From Candidatus Babeliales bacterium (lineage in GTDB: Bacteria; Babelota; Babeliae; Babelales; JACPOV01): a DNA stretch of 64,000 nt. Each line of letters starts with the position of its first letter. The first letter of the stretch is position 1. The notes under the pieces are model-generated. The model saw nothing but the letters and a program-made list of their open reading frames with translations, had not been told where the DNA came from and did not search any database. Shown here piece by piece: positions 33,510 to 42,830 of this stretch. The DNA lies in assembly GCA_040879965.1 (NCBI GenBank), contig JBBDJI010000013.1:234365-298364 (forward strand), given 5' to 3'. The translations under genes were made by a program, and so were the position numbers.

Positions 33510-35150
33510 ATGAAATCAAAGATCAAATACTTAATTTATTTTTTTATAAGCTTCAATTGTTTAAGCATTGAAAACAAAATCCTCAATTTAAATCAGCTAC
33601 CATTAGAACTTAATCTACATATTTTTGAATATGCTTACTCAGAAATGCTTTCGGAATCTAAACTTGCATTCTCGGGAGCACTGTTAAAAAGAATATATAT
33701 TGAAGATCGACAAAGAGAAGCAAAACCAACAGAAATTAAAAAAATTTTATTGGAACATTTTGATAAAGCGAAAAAAGAATACTTAGAGAAGTTGGAGAGA
33801 TTAGTAATTGAAACTGCAAAGCCATTTTTAAATATAGAGTTAAAAAAATGGAAATATCTACATTTTGGTTCAAATATCATAAATATGCATATTGAAAACG
33901 ACAAATATATTAATATAGTTGATCAATATGGATTGCATCAATTTGATTTAGATGCTTATCCAGAACAACCATCATCAATATTTAAACGTTTTTTGCAATC
34001 ATTTAAACAGGGGTTTCCTACTTTAAAAAATTGGGTATATAAAGTAAATTTTGATTGCAGTAAGGGCATTATTGATCTTGGAGGGCACGCTTTTGGCAAT
34101 CAAAACCACAAAATTGTTTTTTCTAATAAAAGTAAACGCGTACTTTTTAATTATAAAAGCAATAAAATTGAATCAAACCTAGAGCTTTTTGATGAAAAAT
34201 TTAAAAATCCGTTCATTCGAGATATTAGTCCTGATAATCGATATATATTAGTAGAAATTGAACCCTACTATTTACTAGTTTATGATTTGCTTGAGAATAA
34301 AGAAATATTGAAAATTAATGACAAGAGAGCGGTAAAATTTACACGAGATGGTTATTTATTAATAGCGACTGAATGTCGATTCGAAATCGAATTAGAAAAA
34401 ATAGATATATCAAATAAAAATAATAAGCGGCCGGCTATTAATTGTAAGATAGCTTATAATCTTTACGGTAGTTATCTTTCAAGTTATTTATGTGGAGCAA
34501 TTAGTCCGCAAGGCAATATAGCTATTGCTTATTCTAATGAAAAGTGTACTGAAATAATAATTCTTTCTGCTGATTTAAAAAAATTAGATCAATTTTTATT
34601 AGATATTCCTATAAAAACAATAGAATTTTCATTAGATGAGAAATTTTTAATTTCACCGATAGGTGAAAGAGCTCATATAATTAATATAAAAAATCAAAAA
34701 CACCCTATCATTAGTGGTCATTATGATAAAATACATTACGATAATAAAACAATTTCCGGTATAAATGATGAAAATGTATATATTGCACCACGTACTGATA
34801 GGTTATCCCATCAACAGTTGTTATTTTTAGACCGTGTATTTAAATTGCGTACCCTTAATAATGAAAAACTCATTAAGGAAGAAAGAAATAATTTATTAAA
34901 AAATCCCATTTTATCTGAATTTCAACCGCAATTATTTAAAGATTTTCTTGTACGTGCCATTAAAAATGGTAATTCAAATCCTATCGTTATCCAACAATCG
35001 ATAACATTAGTTTCTGCAATGAAGCAATTTCTACAAGAAGCGATCTATTATTGGCCGTTCAAATTTATGCACATATTGATACCGATGGGGTCAATAGGGG
35101 CTATTGGGGTTATTTGCTATCTTGCATGCCGCCGCCCCAACAATTTTTAA
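33510..35150 (+). CDS. Secreted F-box-like / beta-propeller protein with C-terminal anchor
   Basis: I chose the ATG at 33510 because it opens a signal peptide (KYLIYFFISFNCLS); upstream in-frame starts would bury it. The 546-residue product has an F-box-like stretch just after the signal (LNQLPLELNLHIFEYA). A helical region follows, then a beta-propeller-like part from about 230 to 430 (IRDISPDNRYILVEIEPYYL, IKTIEFSLDEKFLISP). One membrane segment lies near the C-terminus (LIPMGSIGAIGVICYLA). F-box plus propeller is a familiar order in eukaryotic ubiquitin-ligase adaptors. The ribosome-binding site is weak. The F-box call is tentative. Confidence 0.65.
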   Translation: MKSKIKYLIYFFISFNCLSIENKILNLNQLPLELNLHIFEYAYSEMLSESKLAFSGALLKRIYIEDRQREAKPTEIKKILLEHFDKAKKEYLEKLERLVIETAKPFLNIELKKWKYLHFGSNIINMHIENDKYINIVDQYGLHQFDLDAYPEQPSSIFKRFLQSFKQGFPTLKNWVYKVNFDCSKGIIDLGGHAFGNQNHKIVFSNKSKRVLFNYKSNKIESNLELFDEKFKNPFIRDISPDNRYILVEIEPYYLLVYDLLENKEILKINDKRAVKFTRDGYLLIATECRFEIELEKIDISNKNNKRPAINCKIAYNLYGSYLSSYLCGAISPQGNIAIAYSNEKCTEIIILSADLKKLDQFLLDIPIKTIEFSLDEKFLISPIGERAHIINIKNQKHPIISGHYDKIHYDNKTISGINDENVYIAPRTDRLSHQQLLFLDRVFKLRTLNNEKLIKEERNNLLKNPILSEFQPQLFKDFLVRAIKNGNSNPIVIQQSITLVSAMKQFLQEAIYYWPFKFMHILIPMGSIGAIGVICYLACRRPNNF

Positions 35151-35205
35151 CATAATATATATTATTTGACAAAAAGAATTCTTCTTAAATTATAAATTTT
35201 TATTT

Positions 35206-35634
35206 TTATCTTAAAAAATAATCAAGTGAAAATCGTCCACCACCAGCAAAAATTATTCCCCAAAATACAAACATTAATGATAAAGGATGTGACAGTGTAC
35301 TGAATTCATCTCCTTTGCCAATATGATAAAGAATGGCTACAAGCATAACACAACTAATTAAGAATGCTGCTAAGCGTGTTGCCAATCCTAAAGTAAGCGC
35401 TATGCCACCAAAAAATTCACTTACTGCTGCACATAAACCCCAAAATATTGGCCAAAATGTTATACCGAGATTGCTCATTTGGCTACCGATCCATCTCCAA
35501 TTTTCATAACCACCAATTACTTTACCGAATCCATGCTTAATAAATATTCCGCCTAATCCTAAGCGAATAATGAGCAGCCCAATATCTTTTGCCCAAGTAC
35601 TATTTGATAATAATATTTCCTTAATGCCATTCAC
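35206..35634 (-). CDS. DoxX-family membrane protein
   Basis: The 142-residue protein starts with GTG behind GGAG. It has four membrane segments and the DoxX-family pattern: LGLLIIRLGLGGIFIKHGFGK near the start, then GLCAAVSEFFGGIALTLGL and a C-terminal GGGRFSLDYFLR. DoxX proteins are small quinone-linked membrane proteins of uncertain role. It follows the VKOR-like gene by 8 bases in the same direction, so the two are probably one transcript connected to thiol oxidation and the respiratory quinone pool. Confidence 0.85.
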   Translation of the reverse strand: MNGIKEILLSNSTWAKDIGLLIIRLGLGGIFIKHGFGKVIGGYENWRWIGSQMSNLGITFWPIFWGLCAAVSEFFGGIALTLGLATRLAAFLISCVMLVAILYHIGKGDEFSTLSHPLSLMFVFWGIIFAGGGRFSLDYFLR

Positions 35635-35642
35635 AGAGCTCC

Positions 35643-36038
35643 TTATTTATTGATATTCATATAACTTATAATAAATATTAATGCATTGATAATATAGATT
35701 GCCGTACATAATATGCAAAGAGTTTGTATTTTAAAATACAAAATATAAGCAAGAATTAACGAAATAATCACTGAAACTAAAGAGCCATAAAACACCGTAG
35801 TGCTGTAACCCAAATAAGCAGCAATAAAAATAAATATATAAAATATCATACCAATAAATGAATTAGAAAAATAAAATAGTTTGCCATATTTACTTAAAAT
35901 TGGTTTTGAACATGAAATTTTATCTGAAATATCACAAGTTGGCTTATAGAGTGGTTCGTGCTGAATTTTTTTTTCAATAAAGTAAGCATATAATGAAATA
36001 AAAAAACCTATTGCCGCCAAAATTAATATATAAATCAT
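35643..36038 (-). CDS. Vitamin K epoxide reductase (VKOR)-family protein
   Basis: The 131-residue protein has four membrane segments. It shows VKOR hallmarks: a loop cysteine pair in CDISDKISCSKPILSKYG and the active-site CxxC in QTLCILCTAIYIINALI. Bacterial VKOR homologues reoxidise DsbA using quinone, making disulphides in the envelope. AAAGGAG precedes the ATG at 36038. No DsbA domain is fused, and none lies in the window. The many cysteine-containing secreted proteins nearby (the small secreted family, the RING protein) fit a need for disulphide formation. Confidence 0.88.
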   Translation of the reverse strand: MIYILILAAIGFFISLYAYFIEKKIQHEPLYKPTCDISDKISCSKPILSKYGKLFYFSNSFIGMIFYIFIFIAAYLGYSTTVFYGSLVSVIISLILAYILYFKIQTLCILCTAIYIINALIFIISYMNINK

Positions 36039-36123
36039 TCAATCTCCTTTAATATCTTTTATATGCAATTTATCATATCATATACTGTGAATGATTTAAG
36101 AGTAAATCTTTGAGGGAAGAAAA

Positions 36124-37959
36124 ATGATCAGGGCATTATTTGTCAATTATCATGGGTTTTTTTTATTGTATATTTTCAGTATTTTAGCTTTATTTTTCGT
36201 TTCTTTTTTTTATAATCTTGGCCCTTTTTTTATATATTTTTTGTTAACACTTGCGCTTATTCCAATTATATATAAAGCAATTTTAGAATTAAAAAAAAAG
36301 CAGCTTGGCAGTGAAATTTTTTTCATTTTTGCAACTATTATTGGTTTAATTGCGCACGAAGAACGCGCCATTTTAATTGTTCTACTTATTTTATTAATCG
36401 CTCATTATTTGCAAACCATTATTGAAGAACGAACTGAAAATGCAATTGAAAGCCTAATTCAATTATTGCCAGAAAATGTGCATGTTATCAAAAAAAATAA
36501 AGAACATACAGTGCCTTTACATCAAATTAATATCGGCGATCATGTTCTAGTAAAAACAGGAGAAAAAATTCCAGTTGATGGCATAATTATTGAAGGCTGT
36601 GCTGAAATTAATGAAGCTTCATTAACGGGTGAAAGCCAACCTTTAATGAAAATGGATGGTCAATTAGCATATGCAGGAACTTATATTGAAGCAGGAAGTA
36701 TTATCATAAGAACAAAAAAAATTGGTAAAGAAACACGCTTTGGACAAATAAGCCTGTTAATTGAGCAAGCATATAAACAAAAAGCTGATATTACTACTCT
36801 TGCAGATCGCGTCGCGCGATATATTTCTATCTTTTTTATTTTTTTTATTATCATAACATGGTTTTTTATGCGTGATTTAAATGTTATAGTATCGCTTTTA
36901 GTTTTTGGATCTCCTGTAGAATTAATTCTAATAACGCCATTAACTATACTTGCTGGCATCGCGGCAGCATTTAAAAATGGCATAATTGTTAAAGGAGGAT
37001 ATTCATTAGAGCAACTCGCTAAAACTGATGCAATGGTTTTTGATAAAACTGGAACGCTTACTATCGGTAAGCCTGTTGTAACGAGTATTCGATCGATAAA
37101 TCCGCAATTTTCTGAGCAGGATATATTATTATTTGCAGCAATTGCAGAAAAACGCTCTGGACATGTTATTGCACAATCAATTTTAAAAAAAGCAAAGCAA
37201 GAAGGATTAGAAGTTCCGGATCCATCTCGATACGAATCAATTACGGGACACGGAATTGAAATTGTATATAATGAAAATATTTATTTAGTTGGTAATAAAC
37301 ATTTTATTGAAGCCCCTGAGCATGGCAATATTTCTCTTTCTCATGCAATATCCTGTGAATATGCGCATTCGACAATTTATGTTGCACAAAATAAAACTAT
37401 TTGCGGTTTTATTTGTATAGCTGATGAAATTCGTCAAAATGCACAAGATATTATTCATGAATTAAAAAAAGAAGGTATTAAATCAATGTTAATTCTCAGT
37501 GGCGATAAACAGGAAATTGCTGATCAAGTGGCAAAAAAACTTGAAATTGATAATGCTTATGGAGAAGTAATGCCTGATGAAAAATTAAAAATAATAGATG
37601 CATTGAAAGCAAAAGGCCATATCGTAACTATGATTGGCGACGGTATTAATGATGCGCCAGCATTAAAATATGCTTCAGTCGGTATTGCAATGGGTGCGAT
37701 GGGTATGCAACCAGCCATAGAAGCTGCCGATATTGTCTTAATGTCAAACGACCTAAATTTGCTTGTTTTTATTTATAAATTAGCAAAAAAATCCTTGCGC
37801 ATTATTAAACAAAATATTTTTTGGGGACTCATTTTTACGCATGTATTGGGAATAATTTTAAGCTTACTTCGCTTTTTAAATCCGGTGCAAGCAGCTTTAT
37901 TCCATGCCATACCGGAAATATTAATTTTCTTAAATACCGCACGGTTACTTTTATTTTAA
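36124..37959 (+). CDS. P1B-type heavy-metal ATPase with altered metal site
   Basis: The 611-residue P-type ATPase lacks N-terminal metal-binding domains. It has six membrane helices before the phosphorylation domain and two after it. Present motifs are TGESQP, DKTGTLTIGKP with Asp307, the HP-like motif in SGHVIAQSI, and GDGINDAPAL. The metal-binding CPC of helix 6 is replaced by G-S-P-V-E (262-266), and the usual last-helix Met-Ser-Ser motif is replaced by HAIPEILIF. It resembles the ZntA/CadA/CopA family by domain plan, but substrate cannot be assigned. GAGGGAAG precedes the ATG. It is divergent from the VKOR/DoxX pair. Confidence 0.9.
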   Translation: MIRALFVNYHGFFLLYIFSILALFFVSFFYNLGPFFIYFLLTLALIPIIYKAILELKKKQLGSEIFFIFATIIGLIAHEERAILIVLLILLIAHYLQTIIEERTENAIESLIQLLPENVHVIKKNKEHTVPLHQINIGDHVLVKTGEKIPVDGIIIEGCAEINEASLTGESQPLMKMDGQLAYAGTYIEAGSIIIRTKKIGKETRFGQISLLIEQAYKQKADITTLADRVARYISIFFIFFIIITWFFMRDLNVIVSLLVFGSPVELILITPLTILAGIAAAFKNGIIVKGGYSLEQLAKTDAMVFDKTGTLTIGKPVVTSIRSINPQFSEQDILLFAAIAEKRSGHVIAQSILKKAKQEGLEVPDPSRYESITGHGIEIVYNENIYLVGNKHFIEAPEHGNISLSHAISCEYAHSTIYVAQNKTICGFICIADEIRQNAQDIIHELKKEGIKSMLILSGDKQEIADQVAKKLEIDNAYGEVMPDEKLKIIDALKAKGHIVTMIGDGINDAPALKYASVGIAMGAMGMQPAIEAADIVLMSNDLNLLVFIYKLAKKSLRIIKQNIFWGLIFTHVLGIILSLLRFLNPVQAALFHAIPEILIFLNTARLLLF

Positions 37960-38385
37960 ATTATAAACAATCAATTATTTGCTAATATACTGATTTTTTA
38001 TTCAATTTCACAATAATTATCCAGCTTGCTGGGCAATATGAGCTTTTTTACAAACTACCCTGCTTTCTTGCGTTCCCCGACTATATAAACGTAAATTTAT
38101 TTTTTTGTGCTCTGAGCTTTTCTCTAATAAATAGTCTAGAAATTCGTTTAAAAAAAAAGTCTTTTTTTATTAAATCAGAAGACACAGAAAAAATAATTTT
38201 TTTTTCTAAACTTTTGTTTTTTGCTTGGTTTTGTTTTTGTTGAATATGCAAAGAACAATAAGGCGAACTCAATAGTTGGATAATTAATAAAATAATATTT
38301 GAAAACATTTGTTGCTTTTTTCTTAAATTTTGAATATTTTCATTATTATAATTTTATTCAAAAAATAATAATTTGTAAGGGGATT
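37960..38385. other. Intergenic region with one doubtful small gene
   Basis: About 425 bases lie between the ATPase and the secreted protein gene. The only candidate gene is the weak frame at 38081-38308. A short palindrome (CCAGCTTGCTGG) occurs near 38020. I see no RNA gene. Confidence 0.4.
38081..38308 (-). CDS. Possible small exported protein, doubtful
   Basis: A 75-residue frame begins with a signal-like segment (MFSNIILLIIQLLSSPYC) followed by a lysine-rich tail (KNKSLEKKIIFSVSSDLI). No convincing ribosome-binding site precedes the ATG. It is divergent from the secreted gene at 38386. The composition is no more than that of AT-rich random sequence. Confidence 0.3.
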   Translation of the reverse strand: MFSNIILLIIQLLSSPYCSLHIQQKQNQAKNKSLEKKIIFSVSSDLIKKDFFFKRISRLFIREKLRAQKNKFTFI

Positions 38386-39279
38386 ATGAAAAAAAATCTT
38401 TTGTTCTTGGCTCTTTTTGCATTTTTTAACGGTACAATATTAGGAATGGATTGTACTAAGAACAGAAAAAAAGAAAAAAAATGTGAAATTATTTCAAAAT
38501 TACTTCCTATTATCAATAGTAAGTTACAACAATTTGAAAGTACGGCAGATACACTTTATTTTATACATCGTCCGATGCAAAATTTAGTTATGCCACTTTC
38601 TCATATGGAAAATTATCAATCAAAATCACATATTTTTGATTTGAATGATTATCCAAGTGTTGAACAGAAAGCGAAATTTTTTATTACTTATAATCGCTAT
38701 AATAAAAAAGATGTTAAATTGGCAAGAAAAGTTTTTGCATTTTTTCTTGGTTTATCACCGCTGCTTTTAAATAAACCATGCCATTTTTGGCTTGAATCTT
38801 TTTTAGAATGTATCAATAAGTTATTGAAAACATATGAGTCTACGATTACTCAATTACCACTTTCATTGCAAGAATATCTATTCTCATCTATGATTGCAGA
38901 CTTAAAGTTATTGGCAAATTTGCCGTATGAAATGAAATATACTCAGAAAGGTATCGCATCCGAACGGTTTAAAGAATTTGTAGCTAGCTTTGCGCATATG
39001 ATTACACTTCAGACTAAATTATGCGAAACTCATATTCAAATACATAGAATTTTAATGCCAGATTTTTCTACCAGGTCTTTATCAATAATGGATTTTTATA
39101 AAAAATGTTTTGATATGAAAAATTGTACAAATATAACACTAAATAATCATGAAACAAAAAACACCGTAATAGCAAATCTATTAGCTATAATTACGTATCA
39201 ATATCAAAATCCCCATGAAAATAAACAATTGTTATCTAATTATATTGCATTTTTAACCGAAAAGCTGGATAACCTATAG
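38386..39279 (+). CDS. Secreted helical protein, unknown function
   Basis: The ATG at 38386 follows AAGGGGA and opens a signal peptide (MKKNLLFLALFAFFNGTILG) followed by MD. The 297-residue product is mostly alpha-helical, with several cysteines (DCTKN, KKCEI, KPCHFW, LECIN, KLCETH, KKCFDMKNC) that could be paired outside the cytoplasm. I recognise no domain. It ends 8 bases from the convergent ruvC stop. Confidence 0.75.
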   Translation: MKKNLLFLALFAFFNGTILGMDCTKNRKKEKKCEIISKLLPIINSKLQQFESTADTLYFIHRPMQNLVMPLSHMENYQSKSHIFDLNDYPSVEQKAKFFITYNRYNKKDVKLARKVFAFFLGLSPLLLNKPCHFWLESFLECINKLLKTYESTITQLPLSLQEYLFSSMIADLKLLANLPYEMKYTQKGIASERFKEFVASFAHMITLQTKLCETHIQIHRILMPDFSTRSLSIMDFYKKCFDMKNCTNITLNNHETKNTVIANLLAIITYQYQNPHENKQLLSNYIAFLTEKLDNL

Positions 39280-39287
39280 TAAATTTT

Positions 39288-39779
39288 TTAGTAATGAGGT
39301 ATAAAAGTTTGTTTTTGGCGCCATATTGCACAAAGAGTTACTGCTACGGCATCAGTAACATCTGATTTTTCTGGAGATACTAAGTGAGGAAATAATCGCA
39401 TTATAATGCGAGCAACTTGATCTTTTTGTGCTCCGCCAAAACCAGTAACTGCTTGTTTTACTTCTCGTGGTGAAAATTCATGTAAATTGAGTTGGTGAGT
39501 ATTAGCCAATAAATAAAGTATACCACGCAAATAGCCAAGTTTTAAAAAATTTTGCGCATTTTTGCCCAAAAAAGGTGTTTCCAATGCTAAATCAGTAATG
39601 TGATGCGTAATAATTTTTTCATTAAAATAAGTATTAAACATGCCAATTCTTACTGATAGAGGTTTGCTACTTGGTAATTTTAAATAGCCACAATCTAATA
39701 GAAATGTTTTCGTTTGTTCTTTTTTGATAACACCGTAACCGGTTGCTGAAAAACCAGGATCAATGCCCAATACAATCAT
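39288..39779 (-). CDS. ruvC: Holliday junction resolvase RuvC
   Basis: The 163-residue protein has normal RuvC length. The four acidic catalytic residues sit in VLGIDPGFSATGYGV (Asp), TDLALETPFLG (Glu) and SDVTDAVAVTLCAIW (two Asp). RuvC cuts four-way junctions in complex with RuvAB. It follows dnaB by 23 bases in the same direction. ruvA and ruvB are not in the window. Confidence 0.95.
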   Translation of the reverse strand: MIVLGIDPGFSATGYGVIKKEQTKTFLLDCGYLKLPSSKPLSVRIGMFNTYFNEKIITHHITDLALETPFLGKNAQNFLKLGYLRGILYLLANTHQLNLHEFSPREVKQAVTGFGGAQKDQVARIIMRLFPHLVSPEKSDVTDAVAVTLCAIWRQKQTFIPHY

Positions 39780-39802
39780 TACTTTTTTCTTTTTTTTTAT
39801 TT

Positions 39803-41176
39803 TTAATCTTCATAATCAGTTTCATCAAATCGAGTAAGTTCGCGAACAAAATTCAGATATAATGTACCAGTTGGTCCGTTTCTTTGTTTACCTACAATTA
39901 ATTCTGCTAAACTGGGATTTTCAGTGTCTGGATTGTATACAATATCACGATATAAAAACATAATAAGATCAGCATCTTGTTCAATAGCACCAGATTCACG
40001 CAAATCAGAAAGCATAGGTCTTTTATCTACGCGAGAATCTACTGCTCGTGAAAGCTGCGATAATGAAATAATTGGAATTTCTAATTCTTTGGCAAGTGCT
40101 TTTAAGGAACGAGAAATCTCTGAAACTTCCTGATGGCGATTTTCATGCCTTTTATTAGTACTAAGTAACTGTAAATAGTCAACTACTAAGAAATCGAGGC
40201 CATGTTCAATTTTTAACTTACGTGCTTTTGCTCGTAAATCCATAACACTTAACATTGCAGTATCATCGATAAATAATTTCAACCCAGCTAAATGTGCTGC
40301 CACATTCGTTAGCTCTAACCATTCATCTGAAGAAATTGATGCGTTACGAATATGCTGATGAGCAATACTAGCCTGCATAGAAAGTAATCTGAGTGTAAGT
40401 TGTTCGGCTGACATTTCAAGAGAAAAAAAACCGATAGAAAATCCATGATTAGCCGCTTGTGATGCCAAACTTAATGCTAATGCCGTTTTCCCCATCGATG
40501 GTCGCGCTGCCAATACAATAAAGTCTCCTTTCTGAAAACCAGAAGTCATCTCATCAAGACGTTTAAAACCAGAAGCAACGCCCGTAATCCCTTTTGCATG
40601 ATTTTTAATATCAGAAAGATGTTCAAATGTTTTTTTTAACCAAATATTGAGCTGAACAAAACTTTGATTGGTACGTTTATTAGAAATTTGAAAAATTTGT
40701 TGTTCTGCTTGATCTAAAACCGAATCAATTGCCTGATCATTCTGCTCATAACAGCTCGTTATAATATCGGTTGCCGAATAAATTAATTCACGCAATATTG
40801 ATTTTTCTTTTATAATTTGTGCATGTTGCGAAAGCATTCCAACTGAAGGAATATCTTCTTGTAAAGATAATAAATAAGCAATACCGCCGATTGTATCAAG
40901 AAACCCTTTTTTTTCTAAAACATCTTGCAACGCAACTAAATCAATTCTTTTATGCTCTTGCACCAGTATAAGCATTGATTGATAAATGGTCTTATGCACA
41001 TTTTGATAAAAATCAGTTGGCAATAGCAACTCAGTTATTTGATGAATATAATTATCATTTAATAATAAAGCTCCCAGTACCGCTTTTTCTGCTTGCACAC
41101 TAAAGGGTAATGCTTTGCCTAATATTTTTTCAGGCCAATGAGTCCGAGGTTTTTTTATTTGTCGTTCTTGCGTCAT
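39803..41176 (-). CDS. dnaB: Replicative DNA helicase DnaB
   Basis: The 457-residue protein has the usual size. The N-terminal DnaG-interaction domain begins at LPFSVQAEKAVLGALLL. The RecA-like motor has Walker A AARPSMGKTALALSLA, Walker B LDFLVVDYLQLL, the SLSQLSRAVDSR segment and the DADLIMFLYRD end, matching DnaB motif by motif. DnaB unwinds DNA at the replication fork. The ATG lies 21 bases after rplI stops, and a hairpin containing the ribosome-binding site sits between them. The rplI-dnaB pair is conserved across bacteria. Confidence 0.96.
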   Translation of the reverse strand: MTQERQIKKPRTHWPEKILGKALPFSVQAEKAVLGALLLNDNYIHQITELLLPTDFYQNVHKTIYQSMLILVQEHKRIDLVALQDVLEKKGFLDTIGGIAYLLSLQEDIPSVGMLSQHAQIIKEKSILRELIYSATDIITSCYEQNDQAIDSVLDQAEQQIFQISNKRTNQSFVQLNIWLKKTFEHLSDIKNHAKGITGVASGFKRLDEMTSGFQKGDFIVLAARPSMGKTALALSLASQAANHGFSIGFFSLEMSAEQLTLRLLSMQASIAHQHIRNASISSDEWLELTNVAAHLAGLKLFIDDTAMLSVMDLRAKARKLKIEHGLDFLVVDYLQLLSTNKRHENRHQEVSEISRSLKALAKELEIPIISLSQLSRAVDSRVDKRPMLSDLRESGAIEQDADLIMFLYRDIVYNPDTENPSLAELIVGKQRNGPTGTLYLNFVRELTRFDETDYED

Positions 41177-41177
41177 G

Positions 41178-41196
41178 AAAGGAGAACCTCTCCTTT
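41178..41196 (-). promoter_or_regulatory. Hairpin sequestering the dnaB ribosome-binding site
   Basis: A perfect 8-bp inverted repeat (AAAGGAGA / TCTCCTTT, 3-base loop) fills the gap between the rplI stop and the dnaB ATG. The AGGAG lies in the 5' arm on the minus strand, about 13 bases from the ATG. Folding would hide it; ribosomes ending on rplI would open it. Confidence 0.6.
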
Positions 41197-41197
41197 G

Positions 41198-41641
41198 TTA
41201 TTCAGGTAAAACTTTGAGTACTAATTTTGGCTGTAATCGAGTGGAGAGTTTGATAATAACATCATAAGTCCCCTTTTCTTTAATAGCCTTATCAAAAATT
41301 ATTTGATTTTTGGCAACTTTAATGCCTTTTTCGGCTAAAAGATCAACAATCTCTGCTGGAGCAATTGAACCGTATAATTTTTCTTTATTATGCATTTTTC
41401 GTTTTAAAATAAGCTGAATAGCTTTAATTTTTTCTGCAAGCATAGACGTTTCAGTAGCTATTGCTTCTTTACGATTGTCGATATTACGTTGCCGTTTTTT
41501 ATAAAATTCTTCATTGTCTTGAGTAATTTGGATTGCTAATTTTCTAGGAAAAAGATAATTTTGTGCAAATCCATCGGAAACTTTTACAATTTCCCCTTCA
41601 AAACCGATTTTTTGGACATCTTTGCGAAGATATACTTTCAT
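41198..41641 (-). CDS. rplI: 50S ribosomal protein L9
   Basis: The ATG at 41641 follows GAAAGG and gives 147 residues, normal for L9; an in-frame upstream start would add seven unsupported residues. The N-terminal domain MKVYLRKDVQKIGFEGEIV and VSDGFAQNYLFPRKLA is diagnostic. It is followed by the long connecting helix and a C-terminal domain (KLYGSIAPAEIVDLL). L9 stabilises the L1 stalk side of the large subunit. dnaB follows directly, probably in the same transcript. Confidence 0.96.
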   Translation of the reverse strand: MKVYLRKDVQKIGFEGEIVKVSDGFAQNYLFPRKLAIQITQDNEEFYKKRQRNIDNRKEAIATETSMLAEKIKAIQLILKRKMHNKEKLYGSIAPAEIVDLLAEKGIKVAKNQIIFDKAIKEKGTYDVIIKLSTRLQPKLVLKVLPE

Positions 41642-41868
41642 ACAAAACCTTTCTTTAGCCAAATTTCATACTTTTAATTAGTATACTCTTTATAACAGAA
41701 AAAAACAGCTTAACTGCCCTCACAAGAAGACTTTTTTATATATCCTTTGGAAAAGATGAATAATGGATGATTTTGAATAATTATTCTTTTAGCAGGTGTA
41801 TTTTAGTGGGCAAATATTTTTTGTCATAAAACCAATGTGTTATGCGAAGCTACAGTTAACAAAAAGAG

Positions 41869-42321
41869 CTAATTTCTGTGCCAATTTTTGATGACAAAGA
41901 AATTTTGAGAATTTTCTTCATCGAATTGCATTAAATCGCATGCCAATGCGCATTTAAGCTCATTGTTTTTAGTTAAACTAACTTTGATATGAAGCACCTT
42001 CTCGAGATTGCTAATCTCAATAGCGCCTTGATATATTTGTTTTGTTTCATAATCCAATGGCCATCTTTTAATCGGTATATGTATTAGCTGCGTTTTAGTC
42101 TGTTCGTAAAATTGTTCATAATTTTGCTTGCTTGCTGCTATAGCCCAAAGCATTAATGATTGTGTAGCCGCATAGATTTGTTCCGATTGTAAATTAACTA
42201 AAGAGAGATCAACACTATATGAAGTCGTTCGCCAAACAAGACTAATATAAAGTGCAAAAAAATTAATAATGATAATTATAAATATTAATCCTGAGCCATT
42301 AACATTTCTTTTTATTTTCAT
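41869..42321 (-). CDS. GspK/PilX-like minor pseudopilin, probable
   Basis: The 150-residue protein has one N-terminal hydrophobic helix after a short basic leader (GSGLIFIIIIINFFALYISL), compatible with prepilin-like processing at the glycine. There is no Glu at position 5, as in GspK-type subunits. The rest is a soluble domain (SEQIYAATQSLMLWAIAASK) of the type found in type II secretion or type IV pilus tip proteins. Its ATG overlaps the stop of the preceding pseudopilin gene (ATGA). It is the third gene of a three-gene pseudopilin operon. Confidence 0.65.
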   Translation of the reverse strand: MKIKRNVNGSGLIFIIIIINFFALYISLVWRTTSYSVDLSLVNLQSEQIYAATQSLMLWAIAASKQNYEQFYEQTKTQLIHIPIKRWPLDYETKQIYQGAIEISNLEKVLHIKVSLTKNNELKCALACDLMQFDEENSQNFFVIKNWHRN

Positions 42322-42830
42322 ATATTTCTATTTTTTGGGGCGATAAAACTCTGTATCCTTACTTGTTTATCCTTTAACCCTTGTATTGTTAGATTTAAAA
42401 TAATGGCTTTGAGCTCTTTTTTTTTCTCCTTTTCTGCCCATTGCAGTTCAAAGAAGCCTTCAATATTTTGGGCGCCAATATTTTTGCTTTTTTTTATCCA
42501 TTTATGTTTATTTCTATCATAATGGCCTTCTTTTCTTACCATGCATTTTTTTTCGATAGACCAACTTATCGCACGATCCTCTTGGGACCATAATAATTCT
42601 TGCGACGTGCAAATAATCCAATACTTTTCTTCTATTGGCGCTTTATCTAAATCTTTTATTATTTGCCTTTCTAAGGTATATAAATTTATAATTCGCTGCG
42701 ATAAATTAGATTGATTATGTAAAAAATTATATTGATAACCAATTTGATTTAAAAAAATTAAAATTAGAGGCAAAAATAGAAACAAATAGAGAATCAATTC
42801 GATCATCAAAAAACCGGGCCTATGACTCAT
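42318..42830 (-). CDS. Type II secretion-like pseudopilin (GspJ-like)
   Basis: The ATG at 42830 follows CAGGA and gives 170 residues. The leader MSHRPG ends in the prepilin-peptidase glycine, and the mature N-terminus FLMIELILYLFLFLPLIL has the conserved Phe1 and Glu5. The C-terminal domain is beta-rich, with GAQNIEGFFELQWAEKE resembling the GspJ region. It overlaps its neighbours on both sides. No secretion ATPase or secretin genes are in the window. Substrates could include the many secreted proteins encoded here. Confidence 0.78.
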   Translation of the reverse strand: MSHRPGFLMIELILYLFLFLPLILIFLNQIGYQYNFLHNQSNLSQRIINLYTLERQIIKDLDKAPIEEKYWIICTSQELLWSQEDRAISWSIEKKCMVRKEGHYDRNKHKWIKKSKNIGAQNIEGFFELQWAEKEKKKELKAIILNLTIQGLKDKQVRIQSFIAPKNRNI

